Shown here: positions 43,564 to 53,170 of the stretch, in pieces | Position numbering within the stretch: position 1 is the stretch's first letter | How the letters are laid out: every line of letters begins with the position of its first letter | Origin: Amyelois transitella | Taxonomy: Eukaryota > Arthropoda > Insecta > Lepidoptera > Pyralidae | Assembly: GCF_032362555.1 (NCBI RefSeq) | Contig: NC_083524.1 | Location: forward strand, 1,784,001-1,848,000 | DNA length: 64,000 nucleotides | Reading direction: 5' to 3' | Program-made: the position numbers and the translations under genes | The notes under the pieces: generated by a model | The model's input: the letters and a program-made list of their open reading frames with translations, nothing else | Databases searched by the model: none | Told to the model about the DNA's origin: nothing

Positions 43564-44611
43564 TATATTATTCATCGATAGACGTACAATGATGCATTGA
43601 AGAAACTAGACACACAGCTTTATCTTTTTTGGTCACATGAGAAATCAAAGTCATTTGATTGGTAAATCCATAGAGCGTACATCCCACAGATCTTGATTTA
43701 GATGGTAAGAACTCATGAGGTATTCCTCTTTTGTTTTTTTTTAGAGTATCCACACACGTCAGACCTCGTTGTTTTAGTGCATTTACCAACTCAATCGATG
43801 TGAACCAATTGTCAAATGTTATATTACGGTTACTGCCATGTATGGGTTTAGTCAAGCGAATCACTGCTTGTGTTGGCACTAAAAACTTCTTTTCTTCGCT
43901 TGTCAAAGTTTTACCATCAGATCCCTTGCCACAGTAAATATATCCATTATAAAAATAATTGGTCCTAGCGTCACACATGCACATCATTTTCAAACCGTAT
44001 TTGGCTGGTTTATTGTGGATATATATGACAAGAAACGAACGACCTTTAAAAGCTTTCAACATTTCATCGATAGTTGCACATTCTCCAATGTTGTATAGGG
44101 TTTGGCAATTATTCACAAATATACCGAATATATTGGAAATCGCGGCTAGCTTATCGTTCTGTTTTCTGTTTTCTCGGTCTGCGCCATTATCAAACCGTAA
44201 GCATAATAACAAAGTCAAAAATCTTTTTTGCGACATTACACTTTTAAAAATTTCTCTGCCGGTTCCATCGGTTGCAAAAAGATACTCACACCCTTCGTGG
44301 TTAGACTTAAACACAGCAGTATACATAAGAAGACCAAGGAATGCATGCAATTCGATCATATCTAAATCTTGTAGTTCAGGTCGATTTTCTCTGTTGTACT
44401 TCAATTTGACTTGGCCAAATTTCACATTCGTCCACTTCAATATTTTTTCGAATATATCAGGGGTCATTATTTTCTTCCACAAAGAAAAGGTATCTTTTTC
44501 ATGATTTGCATTTAACCTTGACTCAGGCATACGAGTTATAATGTTATGTTGACCTGTTCGCACAGCTCTGTTTGGCGGATCTTTTGTTTGCCCATTTAAA
44601 CCGATGGCATT
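43564..44611 (-). pseudogene. Second piggyBac family (PGBD4-like), truncated transposase
   Basis: The - strand frame, after about 85 residues belonging to the neighbouring Tc-like element, reads TPDIFEKILKWTNVKFG, ELHAFLGLLMYTAVFKSNH, FLTLLLCLRFDNGADRENR, ATIDEMLKAFKGRS (first Asp), IHNKPAKYGLKMMCMCD and NITFDNWFTSIELV (second Asp), then SSMHHCTSIDE and a stop at the Tc1. The third Asp region and Cys finger are missing. The protein differs clearly from both other piggyBacs here. The right edge meets Tc-like sequence at about 44612 with no TTAA. Confidence 0.85.
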
Positions 44612-45279
44612 ACCCGAAGCTGTGGTTGTTGCTGAATCCATTGTTGCACTAAGCGAAACTTGTGTATCGGACAGTTGTCCTGCACGATAATAATTTCCGG
44701 CACTTCTTACTCCGGATACACGAGTCTCACAGTCGGCAACATGGTCTCTTGCAACACCTCCAGGTAATTTATTGCAGTAGCCCTCTCGGGCAAATATACT
44801 AACTCGCCTGGTCCAGCTGCACTCATCCAAGCCCACATATTTACGCAAACTCTGCCAGACTCAGAGTTAGGGATGACATTCCTGGGCACGAATCTGGTAT
44901 TGTCCGTACGCCATAAAAATTTTCGGCCGTGTTGACTGGATTTAAATGTGTTTTCGTCCGAAAAAATGGCATGCGACCAATCGAAGTCACGATATTCACG
45001 AGCGAAATTTAACCGTGCTGCCTTATGGGCATCCGATAATAACATTTTTTTTGCCGGTATGCGGTGGTGTATGCCTTCCCGGTGCAACGTATTGCGAACC
45101 GTTTGCCGAGAACATGAAAATTTTTTAGCAAAAACTCTCGTTGGTGTAAAAGGATTTTCCGTATAAACGGTTTGCATTTCCGCAACACCTTCTTCGTTTA
45201 TAAGCTTCGGCATAGGGCGACGGGTCAGAATGGAGCCCTCAGAGGCGTGGCGCCGAACCCACAAATGAACCGTTGGTTT
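44612..45279 (-). pseudogene. Tc-like DD35E transposase exon 2, left block
   Basis: The exon begins at an acceptor TTTATAG|AAACCAACGG (45279) and reads KPTVHLWVRRHASEGSIL, the linker RRPMPKLI, KFSCSRQTVRNTLHREGI, DWSHAIFSDENTFKSS (first D), VNMWAWMSAAGPGE, then a stop after RLVYPE, and beyond it VQDNCPIHKSR (second D). It ends where the piggyBac fragment begins, before NPIE. Other copies show 35 residues between D and E. Confidence 0.8.
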
Positions 45280-45581
45280 CTATAAACAAAAATTAACATC
45301 ATCAGTTGTTACTTAGAGGCAAGCATTTTATCGCTGCGCCAAACAGGTCGCCATTGATATTTGACTATTACAATCTGCGCAGGAAGATAACCGGTTGGCT
45401 TACGCTACTTTTCTTCGCTATTAAACCAAGACTGAAGCTTGCACTAAATGAATTTTATTTCCTTAGTCACTTTTACAACATATCCAATTAATGAACGCGA
45501 GATAGACGGCTTTTAAAATGCTGGGAATCACACGGCAATATAAATAATTATATATAATGAAAAAAATATGTTTAAACTTAC

Positions 45582-45686
45582 CGAAATATTTAATTCTTCT
45601 GCTATTGCCGATATATTTTGGCATTCTTCCCACAAAGACACAATTCGGCTTCGCATCATTAATGAAATATTTTTAAAGTCACTCAT
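45582..45686 (-). CDS. Tc-like transposase exon 1, left block
   Basis: ATG at 45686 gives 35 codons, MSDFKNISLMMRSRIVSLWE ... AIAEELNIS, ending at a TCG|GTAAGT donor (45582). This is the first helix-turn-helix. Joined to 45279 in phase 0 it continues KPTVHLWV. An intron in a Tc-type transposase gene is unusual but both copies keep it. Confidence 0.72.
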
Positions 45687-45823
45687 GTTAGTTTTGTTGT
45701 TGTCACTAGAAGGAACGATTGTACAACTGACCGAAAGCCGAGCTTTTTCGCGTCAAGAAATGTGCCAAATGTTCTTTTGTTGGTAGTTGGTAGGTTAATT
45801 TCAAAGTTGTCTTTATTATATAC

Positions 45824-46615
45824 CTATAATTGAGTGCATTCAATAATTTCTAAAAATGGGTCTTTCTTGCACTTAAAATTGTTCCTCCTCCAGTGGAACT
45901 CCACAATTAAGTCTGCGAAATCTTTTCAATTCGTATAATTACTGCTGCGGAAAATTTTTTTGCCCACTCTCCACTGCGACTCAATTCGTTGAGTGTGAAC
46001 GCCATCGGATGCAATAAATGGATTGTCGGAGTCTGAATGGTTTACTTTTTATGAATATAACCATATTCACCCAGACAATCGTACGCCTTCCAAAAATCTG
46101 TATGTGCCGCCTGAGCAGTGGTGCCCGGCTCAACATGTTTCTGGATGAGGGGCACCAACACCTCTGCAGAACGTACATTGTCTGGGCACACTTCCAATCT
46201 CAGATCCTCAGACCCATCCTCAATGAGGCCAAGCACCCAATGGCCCTCTAAATGACGTCCTTTATTATACTTTCTTTTGCCAAATTTGGACTCGTGAATT
46301 TGCACTATTTTGTCTGGCCCTCCGATTTTTCCGCGAACTTCTTGTGTTTTTTCTATAAACTAAATTACTACCACCTCTCTACAGTAATTATACCAGTCAC
46401 AAACTGTTGTTTCCGATAATTTTCTTTCTGATTCATATTTGTATGGGTCCTCATGTAGTGCTTGTGCATATGACCACTTATGAGCAAATGCATCTCATAT
46501 AGATAAAAAACATGATGCATTTCAATTTTGATGTTTTCGAAGAAAGTGCCATTGGTTCTCAATACTTTGCTTTTGGTTTTGCAAGTTCCTTTGCTGCACA
46601 CCCATGATAAGCAAC
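45824..46615 (-). pseudogene. ISXO2/IS1595-like (Merlin-type) transposase, left copy, exon 2
   Basis: From an acceptor at 46615 the - strand reads SWVCSKGTCKTKSKV, the membrane-like helix HVFYLYEMHL (two frames), TVCDWYNYCREV, then KFGKRKYNKGRHLEGHWVLG, VCPDNVRSAEVLVPLIQKH, HTDFWKAYDCLGEYGYIHKK, GVHTQRIESQWR and a stop after NYTN, with IVEFHWRR beyond. These are the DDE_Tnp_IS1595 motifs (ID-x-S-KFGKRKY, W-KAYDCL, IES-W). Frame changes lie near 46490 and 46330, and the ID-S motif is altered. Exon 1, present in the right copy, is missing here. Confidence 0.75.
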
Positions 46616-47160
46616 CTGTAAAGTAAACAAGTATAAGGATTAATAGGTGGCCCGTTTTAAGAGTTACGAGTAAGCCTAGCCTTGGTCTCGGTAATGGTTT
46701 TTTCGCAAGAAATAATACTTAATAAACACACGAAATACACTTTTTTCCAATTTTTCCTCAAATTAGTGAGAAGTCTGATAAAAATAGCTTTCAAACACAA
46801 ACTAACTGACGCACCATTTTCAAATTTAGATAGGAGTCAACTGACAGATGCCTGTTGACAGGAAGTGTTGCTGTTTCGGTAAAGAGGTCGGAAATTCAAA
46901 AAGTCACGGACTTATTGTTGTTGTTTTGAACGTGTTCCCATTGTATTTTAACAATAAATTATGTAGACCAGACAGATTTACTGCACGATACATCTTCTTG
47001 CATACATTTGTTATTTTCAAATCTTGTCTACTTTTATTTTTAATCGAAATTAGACGGTATGTCCTTGTCCAGAGCCGCTCGAATAACATCCTTCAATGAG
47101 TCGTAGTTTCGTACTGATATTTACTCAGTCGCGAATTTCGTAGCCCATTGGAGCACCTTT
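46616..47160. repeat. Duplicated flank shared with 63350-63885
   Basis: GTTTTAAGAGTTA, CCTAGCCTTGGTCTCGGTAA and TGACAGGAAGTGTTGCTGTTT recur in the same order at 63352-63590. The likeness ends at GAGTCGTAGTTTCGTACTG (47098 and 63864). No gene. Confidence 0.7.
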
Positions 47161-47174
47161 TTATAGCATGTCTC

Positions 47175-47430
47175 TCATTCATACCTAGGTTTGAAAATAT
47201 TGTTTTCGGGATATCCGTTGAATTGCGAAATAGTGAGCTCTACAAACATATTTTCGATACTCTTACCGAACTCATCAATTGTCTGCTGACAAATCTTGAC
47301 TAAGTCTGAAACAGAGCTATAACTCGATATACGAGGCTTGGCAGCTTCGGAAAGCCTAGATTTCAGAACAAAATTAATTAATGTTGGTTTTCCGCTATCC
47401 TTAAACATACTAGGGAGCGAGAGGCTAGGT
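47175..47430 (-). mobile_element. LTR-retroelement gag-like fragment (fossil)
   Basis: A short piece resembling a Ty3/gypsy-type Gag is recognisable on the - strand. It is isolated: no LTRs, protease or reverse transcriptase are seen nearby. It is a broken, old fragment. Assignment rests on a short motif and is uncertain. Confidence 0.4.
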
Positions 47431-47943
47431 GTAAAAATAAAAATAAAAAACAAACGATATTGTAAAAGCCGGATAGTTGACACACTTTTTAAAAAAGCTA
47501 TTTTTTTTTAATGTATTACTGTATTTTTTTTTTATTCAAAGTATATTCTTAAACATAGTTTATTAATCTTCTTACATAGCCTATTTTTTAAAATATAAAT
47601 ATTATAAGTTTTGTGTAAATCCTGTTTTAAGTGACCTCTAAAAAAGCGGATAGAGTTGCCTACTACGCCGGATAGTAGCCCAACGTTAAAAATGGTTCCG
47701 GGGATACTTGCCCGATGTGAGGATAGGTGCCTGTCTGCTTTTTTTTTCAAATAAAAACGAACTTATATTAATTTTAATAATCAGTTTTTATTATTTACGT
47801 ATGCAAAATAATAATAAAGTATTATTAATCATTTTAAAGATAGAGCAATAAACAAAATGAGAATCAGCTTTGGCTTTAGCATATATTAAGTATTCATCCC
47901 TTATTATTTACTGAGATCCTTTATTAAGAACTAAGTTTAGTAC

Positions 47944-48342
47944 CTAGATTCCATTCCTGCCGCGAAAACCACTTATTGCATTGGCAGGTCTAGTTGCTCG
48001 AATCCACGCCCTTGCTATCAGTTGACCAGAATTGTACCGGTTCAGTTTTTGTGGATTGGTGCGAATAAAATTGTTTGTCTCAGCATAATAGTATTTTTTA
48101 AATGGTCCGAAAACAGATACGTCTAAAGGTTGTAAAGCAGAAGTAGTATGACTAGGTAAACAAAGCAGTATCACACCATTGTCACGAAAAGTTTCTAGCA
48201 TATTGACAGCACTAGAATGTGATGAATGACCATCTAAAATTAGTAAAACCTTTCCTGGAGGCTTGTGGGGTATAAAATGTTCAGTCAGCCACTTGTAAAA
48301 AAGTTCTGAGGAAATATATCGATGGTGGAAATTTCAAAGGGC
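47944..48342 (-). pseudogene. pogo/Tigger-type (DDE_1) transposase fragment
   Basis: The - strand reads FYKWLTEHFIPHKPPGKVLL, ILDGHSSHSS (second catalytic Asp), GVILLCLPSHTTSALQPLD (third Asp) and VFGPFKKYYYAE, ending at a stop after RGRNGI. These are standard DDE_1 motifs. Only about 130 codons remain, ending on the 5' side next to a small TTAA-flanked MITE. Confidence 0.78.
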
Positions 48343-48346
48343 TTAA

Positions 48347-48567
48347 AGGACAAATCACCGTTTTTCAGGAGAGCCGAAAAACTTTTTTTACAGATTTATA
48401 TATTATATATTTTAACTTTTTTGTTTCTTAATCAATCTGTTTGATGTAAAAGACCATTTTGTATTAACTTTTTGAGCTGAGCCGTTTCAAATTGTTTAAT
48501 TTACTCCATCTATCGTATTTTATGAGATAGATGTCCTTTAAGTTTTGTGCTTTGGTGATATTGTCCT
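48347..48567. mobile_element. 221-bp MITE with TTAA duplication (piggyBac-type)
   Basis: Imperfect inverted ends AGGACAAATCACC and GGTGATATTGTCCT are flanked by TTAA (48343-48346, 48568-48571). TTAA targets are used by piggyBac transposases, so this is probably a non-autonomous relative. Confidence 0.6.
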
Positions 48568-48571
48568 TTAA

Positions 48572-49326
48572 ATCATAATTAGAAAAGCAATTAACAAATG
48601 TTTGAGGCTTAAAAGACGGCAATATTGTTTCTATAGCTCTTAAAAGATAAATACATTCTTAACATTAGCAAAAACACGTCCCTTAGGCTGTAAATAAGCT
48701 TCAATATTTTTGTTATTTTCACTAATAGGTTTATTCATTTAGTTTACTATGTGGATGTATCAATGATAATGGATTTGGTATATATAAATAATAAATAAAA
48801 AACAGTTTTTACAATTATTTTTTATTCATTTCCACTTTATCATTCATCTTTGACCAGTGAGGGTGCATTTTTAGCTATCACTACATCATGTTTCAATAAG
48901 TAACTTTCTACCTATAGCTGATGTATTTATTAAATAATTTTTTGTACTCAACTACTTAGTAAAGATACACCCTTAACTAGTTGACTTATTAGGAAGAAAT
49001 CTAACAATTATGAAAAATAACACAACATAGCAATTTAAAGAACGAACATTAGCAAAGTATTAATATGGTATGTAGTTATATAGCGCCGTAATATTAACTG
49101 TACTACTATAAATGACAAAAGTTTTAATTAAGTTATTTGCATCTTAGAGAACTAGGCATAGGAACTTGCGACTCATTAAATTAAACTCTCGTATTATAAA
49201 TAAAATTATATATAAGCAACAAACAACTTTCATATTTATAGTCTATTTATTTAGTTTTTATATTATATTATAGAATTATAGTATAGGTTCTAGGTAATCA
49301 GTAGCTATCACAATAATTTCAGTCTT
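48572..49326. other. No gene seen
   Basis: AT-rich sequence between the pogo and the next open frame, with only short frames. Confidence 0.5.
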
Positions 49327-49743
49327 TTAATTGTCACTTTCTCCTTCATCTGTTTCCGGAAGTCTATCTCGGGTGTCTGTCGCAGTTGGCAAATTAAGAT
49401 ATTCTGAGTGATATCTTCTTGGTATGGTCCCGTTGTTGCATAATTTGCTTAGGTCATAATATTTTGCCCGAGAATAAAGCGGCAACAAATTGATGTTTTC
49501 GTAAGCCTCACTCTGAACTAAAATATTGTTGGTAGCCTTCGGTAGCTTTTTTCCTCTTCGTTTAGTCTTCAAAGTTGGGACCTTGAAAATTTCTACTACC
49601 GTTGTTTTAGCGTCATCTTTCATAGAATATTTAATGTCAATGCTGTTCAAATTCTTTTTTTTCATAGTAACCACTCTCATTTTTCTAAAATCTTTGATAG
49701 GATCACCTAAAAATGCTTTGACAGACAGTTCATTCCAATCCAA
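49327..49743 (-). CDS. Unidentified 138-residue frame, probably transposon C-terminus
   Basis: The frame reads MDWNELSVKAFLGDPIKDFR, a basic middle with KTKRRGKKLPKA, then INLLPLYSRAKYYDLSKLC, GTIPRRYHSEYLNLP and an acidic end. I recall a similar ending (LYSxAKYxDLxxLC ... IPxxYHxFYxxLP) in insect transposon-encoded proteins of unknown type. It follows the decayed IS630-type fragment (after an acidic run and stop near 49755), so it could be a C-terminal extension or a second gene. Confidence 0.35.
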   Translation of the reverse strand: MDWNELSVKAFLGDPIKDFRKMRVVTMKKKNLNSIDIKYSMKDDAKTTVVEIFKVPTLKTKRRGKKLPKATNNILVQSEAYENINLLPLYSRAKYYDLSKLCNNGTIPRRYHSEYLNLPTATDTRDRLPETDEGESDN

Positions 49744-49756
49744 TAAATCGTCATCT

Positions 49757-50640
49757 TAAGATTCGCTTTCTGAGCTGCTTTCTTCACCTCCGAGAGATAT
49801 AATAAATTCTCGATGTTGAATTTCTCCTAGTTAGATAGAAGTTAGATCTCTCTACGTGGTTGACTTCCTTTTGCCAATCAGATGCCATTATTGATTGTAT
49901 TGCCTCTTTTGTCAAACCCTGTATTTCCTTTTCGTACTGGTTCACATTCTTGGCTGCCACCCTTTGTTTAATTAAATTCTATATACGAGTATATTCTATG
50001 GGGTTCAAATCGCAGTGATAGGGTGGCAGCTGTAACACTTCGTGTCCGTGTCCTCCCTCATGAGTTCGTGCACTATATATTTTTTAGGTGGTATATTGAT
50101 CAATATCAAATGATATTATAGTTCTGGTTTCGCGATTTAGGGACGAACTCACGAGTGGTTTTTCTGTTTGTGTTGAGTGGTATGAAGCGTTATCAATCAC
50201 GACGAGGCTGTTTGGCGGTAAATTTGGAACAAGTTGTCTATCAACGACTTTTTTAAGTTTTTAGTGTCCATCTCGTGATGGTAGTCCCCAGTATTACTTT
50301 TGCATTTGTACAATAATTCGGCACCGGGGACAAAACCGTTTTCACCTCCAGCGTGCACTAAAATCCACCGCTGTCCGGGATTTGCATCGTTATTGTTCTG
50401 CCAGCATTTGCGCACTGTATAATGTGAATGTATCCATGTTTCATCTAAATACTCGTAGATGACAGGTTTTTTGTCCGCCCCAAGTTCATTCTCTTGCTTT
50501 CTTCTCAGGTATCGAGCATTCCAGGCGGCTATATCTGGCTTTTGAATTAATATATCCCTCGCTTTCTTTCATTTTTTAAATTCGCACCCCAGGTGGTTCA
50601 CGAGTATTTGTCGTAACGTGGTCTTTTCACATGCAAAACA
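49757..50640 (-). pseudogene. Decayed IS630-type transposase related to the DD81E family
   Basis: The - strand shows LRQILVNHLGCEFKK, YEYLDETWIHSHYTVRKCW (first Asp), RWILVHAGGENGFVPG, CKSNTGDYHHEMD, VIDNASYHSTQTEKP (second Asp) and HEVLQLPPYHCDLNPIEY (Glu). These match the DD81E protein block by block, but several stops and frame changes separate them and some of the spacer segment is lost. Confidence 0.75.
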
Positions 50641-51355
50641 AAGTGAAAAATTTAAGTTTACTATTAACCCGTAACGCGTCCGGGTCTCCTAAAGTCTACA
50701 CTCGGGTAATGTCCCCGTACAATGAACATTTTGCCGACTTTCCGCAGAAAAGTTAACTTTGTGCTTCAACCGTTACTCAAAAGATAGCGAAACGAGCATC
50801 AAGATAAAAGTAAAATTATATACTAATAAAGGGCTTGTACACAAAACTGCGATGCGACGCGATGCGAATTCGCAACGCAGAAAATTACGACACGAATTGC
50901 TGCGATGCGATTTCGTGCGGCAAGGCGTCTCCCCTTTCGGCCGTCATGGCAACCAAACTTCGCAACCGGTTGAGAAAAAGACATTTCAATTCCTTATCGG
51001 CAACTAGTTACGAATAAGGATTTTTTTTTCTTTGTAAGCAACTAGTTGCCAACCAAGAAAATTTTTATCGACCATGGCAACTGAGTTTCTCAACCAGTTG
51101 TGAAAAATGATTTAAAATTCTTTCTTGACAACAAGTTGCGTCAAAAATAATGGGAAGTAATGGGTTGACAATCTTTGCGGTCAATCCGTACTTATATTAA
51201 ATCCTATTTCTAGAATTACTGGCCAGGATTATTTTTCCTTTTAATTGATATATGTCAATTAAATAATATGTCATTAATTTTCCCTGTCAAGTCAGTACAC
51301 ATATTTTGTCGCGAACTAGCCTCGCTTGAAAAAAAACGAATTTTATTTCATTGTG

Positions 51356-52720
51356 ATGTCTACTTCAAACATATATCCAAATTCCTCTACAGTAGAATAT
51401 ATAACTACAAGAAGAGGAGGTGTATCAATATTACATGAAGGACGCCGTTATCATCGTAAAAAAATATATAAAAATGGAGACTCATTTTATAAATGCTATG
51501 TTAAAAATGGATGCAGAGGTAATTTAACCATAAATGCACGAAATGAAATAATTAAAATAACAAAGGAACATGACGCAGACTGTGAAGCTGATATTGGAAA
51601 AAATTTAATTTTGAAAAAGATGGACGACTTGAAGCAAAGGAGCAGTTGTAATTTTATATCGATTCAAAAACAGTATGAGGATGTTGTCAAAGGACTCAAA
51701 AACGACGGTTTTCAATTTATAAATAAAATACCACAGTTTAATAACATAAAGACGGGATTATATAATGAAAGAAACAAAGTTTTGGGCGTTGCAAAGTCAC
51801 GTTTTAATAATTGTCATGATTTTATTGTACCCACTAAATATAAAAATTTTTGTGTTGCTGACTACGTGGATGACGATAAACGAATCATCGTGTTCTGTTC
51901 TAATGAAAACAGAAAGGAGATGAATAAGTATCATCATTTTTACGCTGACGGCACTTTTAAGTGTTGTCCGAAAGGATTTTATCAACTATATTCAATACAT
52001 GGATACAATAAGAATAACAATTCAGTAGCTCCTTTAATTTTTGCTCTGCTGCCGGATAAAAAAACAGAAACATACAAAGTTTTGTTCAGCCTAATCAAGA
52101 CAAGCATCGGTTGGAACCCCCAAAAAATAACCCTTGATTTCGAAGTGGCAGCAATAAATGCAATTAAAAAAGTATTTCCAAAAATTATATTCAAAGGCTG
52201 CTACTTTCATTTTAATCGTTGCTTATGGAAAAAAGCAAAAGCTTTAAATGTCAAATTAAGAACCGAAAAGAGGCATGTTGCACGGTGCGTTGGTTTAGCT
52301 CGTCTTCCTGTTCAATACATAGAAAAAGGATATGAATATGTTATGAGCAAAAACCCTAGAAATCCATCTGACGGGTTGCAAAAATTTAATAAATACTTTA
52401 ATAAACAATGGATAAAGAAAAATGAAATGATGATGTCTTGCTCTTGTGGTAACGAAAATATAAGAACTAATAATAGCCTTGAAGGATGGCATGCGAAAAT
52501 TAATAGATATATTGGAAGAAAATATCCAACGTTGCCACAATTATTGGATATTCTGTCAACAGAATATAAATCTTATGATTTAAATATTAAAAGTAAAAAG
52601 AATAAAGAGTATAAGGCAATTGACGAGGAGATTGACCAGGCGTTGAGTGAATTAGTAGAAAAAAAGATATCTGTTGGTCACTGTTTGGAGATTATTAGCC
52701 CTTTTGCAATTTCGTTTTAG
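51356..52720 (+). CDS. MULE transposase with FLYWCH-type finger, 454 residues
   Basis: The start chosen is ATG at 51356 (MSTSNIYPNS). Residues 17-76 form a FLYWCH-type zinc finger (TTRRGGVSILHEGRRYHRKK ... FYKCYVKNGCRGNLTI ... EHDADC). The MULE domain spans about 190-380: D198 (FYADGTFKCCP), D261 (ITLDFEVAAI), the conserved CYFHFNRCLWKK, and E376 (NNSLEGWHAKIN) as the likely third residue. The SCSCGNENIRTNNS segment precedes it. No stop interrupts it. It transposes DNA with long TIRs and makes 9-10 bp duplications, which fits its surroundings. Confidence 0.92.
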   Translation: MSTSNIYPNSSTVEYITTRRGGVSILHEGRRYHRKKIYKNGDSFYKCYVKNGCRGNLTINARNEIIKITKEHDADCEADIGKNLILKKMDDLKQRSSCNFISIQKQYEDVVKGLKNDGFQFINKIPQFNNIKTGLYNERNKVLGVAKSRFNNCHDFIVPTKYKNFCVADYVDDDKRIIVFCSNENRKEMNKYHHFYADGTFKCCPKGFYQLYSIHGYNKNNNSVAPLIFALLPDKKTETYKVLFSLIKTSIGWNPQKITLDFEVAAINAIKKVFPKIIFKGCYFHFNRCLWKKAKALNVKLRTEKRHVARCVGLARLPVQYIEKGYEYVMSKNPRNPSDGLQKFNKYFNKQWIKKNEMMMSCSCGNENIRTNNSLEGWHAKINRYIGRKYPTLPQLLDILSTEYKSYDLNIKSKKNKEYKAIDEEIDQALSELVEKKISVGHCLEIISPFAISF

Positions 52721-52794
52721 CGGTTTAAGTCACTCAGTTAATATAAATAAATGAACACTATTAAAATATATTTGTTTTAATATAACAGGGACAA

Positions 52795-52860
52795 TAACCG
52801 CCTCCGTGGTGTAGGTAGTGGTTTGAGCGTTCACGAAGTCACGGGCTACAGCTAGTACGA
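52795..52860 (+). repeat. Helitron-like 3' end fragment
   Basis: CACGAAGTCACGGGCTACAG followed by CTAGT resembles the 3' end of the Helitron-like family seen at 1316. It lies inside the MULE, after its gene, beside an unrelated CCTCCGTGGTGTAG phrase. Confidence 0.4.
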
Positions 52861-53170
52861 AATCTATGTACTTATTGATCAGTGTTTGTATTCGATGAGG
52901 ACATTACTACATTGTTGCGTAAGAAGAAATTAAATTCTTATACTGCAACTAGTGTTTTTGAGAAATTCCTTGTTGGCAACTAGTTGCTTATAAAGAAAAA
53001 AAAATCTTTATTCATAACTGGTTGCCGACAAAGAATGAAAATGTCTTTTTCTCAACTGGTTGCGAAGTTTAGTTGCCATGGCGGCCGAAAGGTCGTCTCC
53101 CAGGGTGACCATTCCTTCGACGACCGTTAACCGTACTAAACGTATTTTGAATTGAAAACTAGGTCGTGAC

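Larger units (their letters stand above)
50934..53091 (+). mobile_element. MULE (Mutator-like) with 125-bp TIRs
   Basis: Ends CTTTCGGCCGTCATGGCAAC and the inverted counterpart match over about 125 bases, including repeated GCAACTAGTTGCC palindromes. A 10-bp flank is duplicated with one change (GGCGTCTCCC 50924-50933; GTCGTCTCCC 53092-53101), the 9-11 bp expected for Mutator. The transposase inside is open. It looks young. Confidence 0.92.

Noticed and set aside
44612-44848. N-terminal 85 residues of the second piggyBac transposase (MRKYVGLDECSW...)
   Set aside because: The same DNA encodes the Tc-like transposase in another frame and recurs at 60800 without any piggyBac; it is only an accidental open frame.
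51356-52720. Host FLYWCH gene rather than transposon
   Set aside because: MULE catalytic residues, 125-bp TIRs and a 10-bp target duplication surround it.
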